Below the pieces are notes generated by a model. It worked only from the letters and a program-made list of their open reading frames with translations, searched no databases and was not told the origin of the DNA. The translations under genes were made by a program, and so were the position numbers. From CBDUXT01 sp965371245 (GTDB lineage Bacteria > Planctomycetota > Phycisphaerae > UBA1845), in contig CBDUXT010000155.1 in the NCBI GenBank assembly GCA_965371245.1, positions 1-8,416 of the forward strand: DNA of 8,416 nucleotides, in the 5' to 3' direction. Below, piece by piece: positions 6,635 through 8,416 of the stretch; position 1 is the stretch's first letter; each line of letters starts with the position of its first letter.

Positions 6635-7542
6635 GATTCTCCCGTCGCCCGTTGGCCGGCAACCCCGCACAGTGCCTGCGCTATCGCATCGGCGACATAG
6701 CCGTATCACTGAAAAGCGAACTGCCCGACGTGCTCGCGGATTTCGAGACCCTCTATCGCGGGTCACGCACGTCCGCGGCGGACGCGACTGGAACGATTCG
6801 CATGGAGGTTCGTCGCGAGGGGCGGACGAAACTGGGTCGTCCACGATACCGGGTATACGGTGATGGGGAAGGGATTGGGCCGCTGCGGCGACCGGCAGAG
6901 ACGCTGCCGTTCCTGGAATGGGGGATCAACTGGCGCGTGATCGCCACCCGGAGCGAGTTCCTTCAGGTACACGCCGCGAGCCTCGTTCATCGTGGTCGCG
7001 GCTTCGTTTTCGCCGGAACCTCCGGCAGCGGCAAGTCCACGCTTGGGGCCGGGTTGCTGGCCCGCGGCTGGCAATACCTCGGCGACGAGTTCGCCCTCAT
7101 CCACCCCGAGACCTGTTGCCTGCACGCCTTCCCCAAGGCGCTGTGCATCAAGTCTGGTTCGTTCCCGGTGGTCAAGAAGTTGGCGCTGCCGTTTTGCGGG
7201 GGGCGTCACTACATCAAGGGATTGAAGGGCACGGTCGGTTACATCAATCCGCACGACGTCGGGAACGACCTCGGTGACGAGCCCGTCCCCGTCCGATACG
7301 TCATCTTCCCGCGCCACGTCGATGGCGCCACGCCGAGGATGGCCCCGATCTCGCGGGCACGGGCGGCCTTTTCGCTGGCTCACTCGATGCTCAACCGCAC
7401 CGCGTTCGGCGATCGCGCTGTCGATTCACTCAGCCGCGTCGTCGCGGGGGCCGACTGCTTCGCCCTCGAGTCCGGCGACATCGAACCAACCTGTGACCTC
7501 ATCGAATCGCTCGTGGGAAGTGACCAAACCCCAGCCAACTGA
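6631..7542 (+). CDS. HPr-kinase-like (HprK-related) P-loop kinase of a peptide-maturation cluster
   Basis: 303 residues. A variable N-terminal half (1-110) is followed by the HprK/PEPCK-like core: LQVHAASLV (111-119; H114 at the family's conserved His), a textbook Walker A GTSGSGKST (129-137; K135), and LGDEFALI (150-157; D152 at the metal-binding position). FPKALCIKSGSFPVV (167-181) matches a conserved stretch of the HprK-related kinases. True HprK phosphorylates Ser46 of HPr; relatives in lasso-peptide clusters (paeninodin, thermophilic homologues) phosphorylate the C-terminal serine of the peptide. There is no phosphotransferase gene here, so a peptide substrate is favoured, and the upstream precursor ends in serine. 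The ATG overlaps the PqqD stop (ATGA, 6631-6634), and GGGAG at 6619-6623 lies seven bases before it, which settles the start over an ATG at 6523. Last gene of the plus-strand cluster. Confidence 0.85.
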   Translation: MRFSRRPLAGNPAQCLRYRIGDIAVSLKSELPDVLADFETLYRGSRTSAADATGTIRMEVRREGRTKLGRPRYRVYGDGEGIGPLRRPAETLPFLEWGINWRVIATRSEFLQVHAASLVHRGRGFVFAGTSGSGKSTLGAGLLARGWQYLGDEFALIHPETCCLHAFPKALCIKSGSFPVVKKLALPFCGGRHYIKGLKGTVGYINPHDVGNDLGDEPVPVRYVIFPRHVDGATPRMAPISRARAAFSLAHSMLNRTAFGDRAVDSLSRVVAGADCFALESGDIEPTCDLIESLVGSDQTPAN

Positions 7543-7704
7543 TAGCGCCCACGAGTGACGAAGTGCGGCGAACGCAAACGCAAAGATCCTTTGCCGCTTC
7601 CTCGACGTCATCGAGCGAGCAGATCACGGACGGCGCCGCATGGGCCGCTGCAGGATCCATCGCCCGCCGCGCCTCCCTGCAACCAGTGTCACCCTCTGGC
7701 AACA

Positions 7705-7776
7705 GCCACCGAACGGATTCGAACCGTTGACCTGCGGTTTACAAAACCGCTGCTCTGCCAACTGAGCTACGGTGGC
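7705..7776 (-). tRNA. tRNA-Thr (anticodon TGT)
   Basis: The reverse strand folds as a full cloverleaf: acceptor GCCACCG/CGGTGGC (7 bp), D-arm GCTC/GAGC, anticodon stem GCGGT/ACCGC with loop TTTGTAA (anticodon TGT, reads ACA), variable AGGTC, and T-arm AACGG/CCGTT with loop TTCGAAT. The next base would be a T discriminator at 7704, and CCA is not encoded. The 162 bases between the kinase stop and this gene show no other feature, and no clear terminator hairpin was found for either side. Confidence 0.97.
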
Positions 7777-8172
7777 ATTTGACTCGGAAAACGCTGTATC
7801 CTCTGCGGATTCCGGACTTTGCGTAGCGTAACATGTCTCGTTCTGGAGTCCACCAGAGTCCACCGAAGTCCGTGTCTCTCCGTCATTTTGCGGAAAGCAG
7901 AGCGGAAAGACATCCGGGTCCGAATCCGGCAGGCGACCGCCCTTGCCGTCCGGTTTCCCGACGTCGAACGACAGACTTGGCACGGTCGCCAAGGCGCTGG
8001 CGCGATCTGTGAGCACTGTGTGCGAGTAGAGTCGCATCGTCAGGTTGATATCGGAGTGCCGCATGAGATCCATCGCGACCTTTGGTGCAACGCCGGCTTT
8101 CGCGAGTGCGGTCCCGAACGTGTGCCGGAGGCTGTGGAAGTCGACCCGGCCCTCTAGGGTCGCATCCTTGAG
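7777..8172 (-). pseudogene. C-terminal remnant of a tyrosine recombinase (phage-type integrase)
   Basis: Integrase similarity starts at LKDATLEGRVDFHSLRHTF (from 8172) and runs leftward. Visible catalytic elements: H-x-x-R in DFHSLRHTFGT, the third His in LMRHSDINLTM, and the nucleophile Tyr (codon 8028-8026) in RLYSHTVL. The N-terminal part with the core-binding domain and box I Arg is missing, since the sequence to the right is reverse-strand material of another fragment. The reading frame has no stop before the tRNA-Thr gene and continues through it to 7624, producing a spurious VAQLAEQRFCKPQVNGSNP tail, so the true 3' end of the gene is unknown. The gene is therefore broken at the 5' end and probably also fused to tRNA sequence at the 3' end. 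The family is typical of planctomycete integrases (recalled, not searched). Confidence 0.8.
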
Positions 8173-8340
8173 AAAACTGGACTGATGTCGCCTCGAAACG
8201 GCCAGTGGTGCAAGAAGATCAAGGGCAAGCACCACTACTTCGGCACGGACTCGCGGGCAGCACACGAAGAGTATATCCGCGTGGCGGAAGACTTGCACGC
8301 CGGACGCAAGCCCCGACACCGCCGGGATGACGGCCTGCCT
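8158..8340 (+). pseudogene. N-terminal remnant of a tyrosine recombinase, plus strand
   Basis: The plus strand, open from 8158 to the window edge, encodes a typical integrase N-terminal module: RNGQWCKKIKGKHHYFGT (after ATG 8185), then DSRAAHEEYIRVAEDLHAGR, then KPRHRRDDGLPSV. This is the small arm-type DNA-binding module at the start of planctomycete-style integrases. Similarity ends near 8340, where the frame runs into GC-rich repeat. It lies back to back with the minus-strand C-terminal remnant (junction about 8173-8184), so they cannot be one intact gene. Either an inversion and deletion broke one gene, or two elements overlapped. Confidence 0.65.
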
Positions 8341-8390
8341 TCGGTCTGTTCCCTAGGAATAGGCTCTTCAGCAGAATCTGTGGGTAGATG

Positions 8391-8416
8391 CTGGGGCTCT
8401 GCCCCAGACCCCGGGG
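8391..8416. repeat. GC-rich hairpin repeat at the window edge
   Basis: CTGGGGC (8391-8397), loop TCT, GCCCCAG (8401-8407): a perfect 7-bp stem, followed by the palindrome CCCCGGGG (8409-8416). The string resembles dispersed GGGGCTCTGCCCCAGACCCC repeats often seen beside mobile elements (memory only). It is cut by the window end, so its full extent is unseen. Confidence 0.5.

Noticed and set aside
7624..7776. Protein tail VAQLAEQRFCKPQVNGSNP as part of the integrase
   Set aside because: It is the in-frame translation of the tRNA-Thr gene, a familiar artefact.
8173..8319. N-terminal 49 residues of the minus-strand integrase frame
   Set aside because: They are the antisense of the plus-strand integrase N-terminal module and show no similarity of their own.

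Overview
This is a GC-rich bacterial window, most likely from a member of the Planctomycetota. That assignment is an inference. It rests on the style of the tyrosine-recombinase remnants at the right end (an N-terminal module of the type 'NGQWCKKIKGKHHYFGT'), on a membrane-anchored, degenerate GspE-like protein, and on weak or absent Shine-Dalgarno sites at several starts. No taxonomic marker gene is present.

Left part (about 202-3807, minus strand): a two-gene operon. The first gene encodes a GspE/PilB-family ATPase homologue with three predicted N-terminal membrane segments and a Walker A motif that has lost its lysine. Fifteen bases downstream is a CvpA-like four-helix membrane protein with a long basic and Ala/Pro/Thr-rich linker and a large C-terminal region. 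A stretch of about 770 bases with no gene I can support (3796-4564) separates this operon from the divergent plus-strand genes.

Centre (4565-7542, plus strand): the most interesting part, a compact peptide-maturation-like cluster. In order it holds: a DUF-type nucleotidyltransferase (PF14907-like, GTG start with a strong Shine-Dalgarno); a 21-codon ORF joined by ATGA overlaps on both sides; a 96-residue Tat-signal precursor whose predicted 40-residue mature part has six cysteines in a C-C-CC-C-C knottin-like framework and ends in serine; a small hairpin; a block of three perfect 20-bp tandem repeats with an inverted partner; a PqqD-like protein (the peptide-binding fold of RiPP systems); and an HPr-kinase-like P-loop kinase overlapping it by ATGA. 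Nucleotidyltransferase, PqqD and HprK-like genes are known from lasso-peptide and related clusters, where the kinase modifies a C-terminal serine. The lasso cyclase and protease genes are absent here, so this looks like a kinase/nucleotidyltransferase decoration cassette serving a disulfide-rich exported peptide.

Right part (7543-8416): a tRNA-Thr(TGT) gene on the minus strand, followed toward the right edge by two broken tyrosine-recombinase pieces in opposite orientation (C-terminal half on minus, N-terminal module on plus). A GC-rich hairpin repeat reaches the window edge. This is the decayed border of an integrated element.
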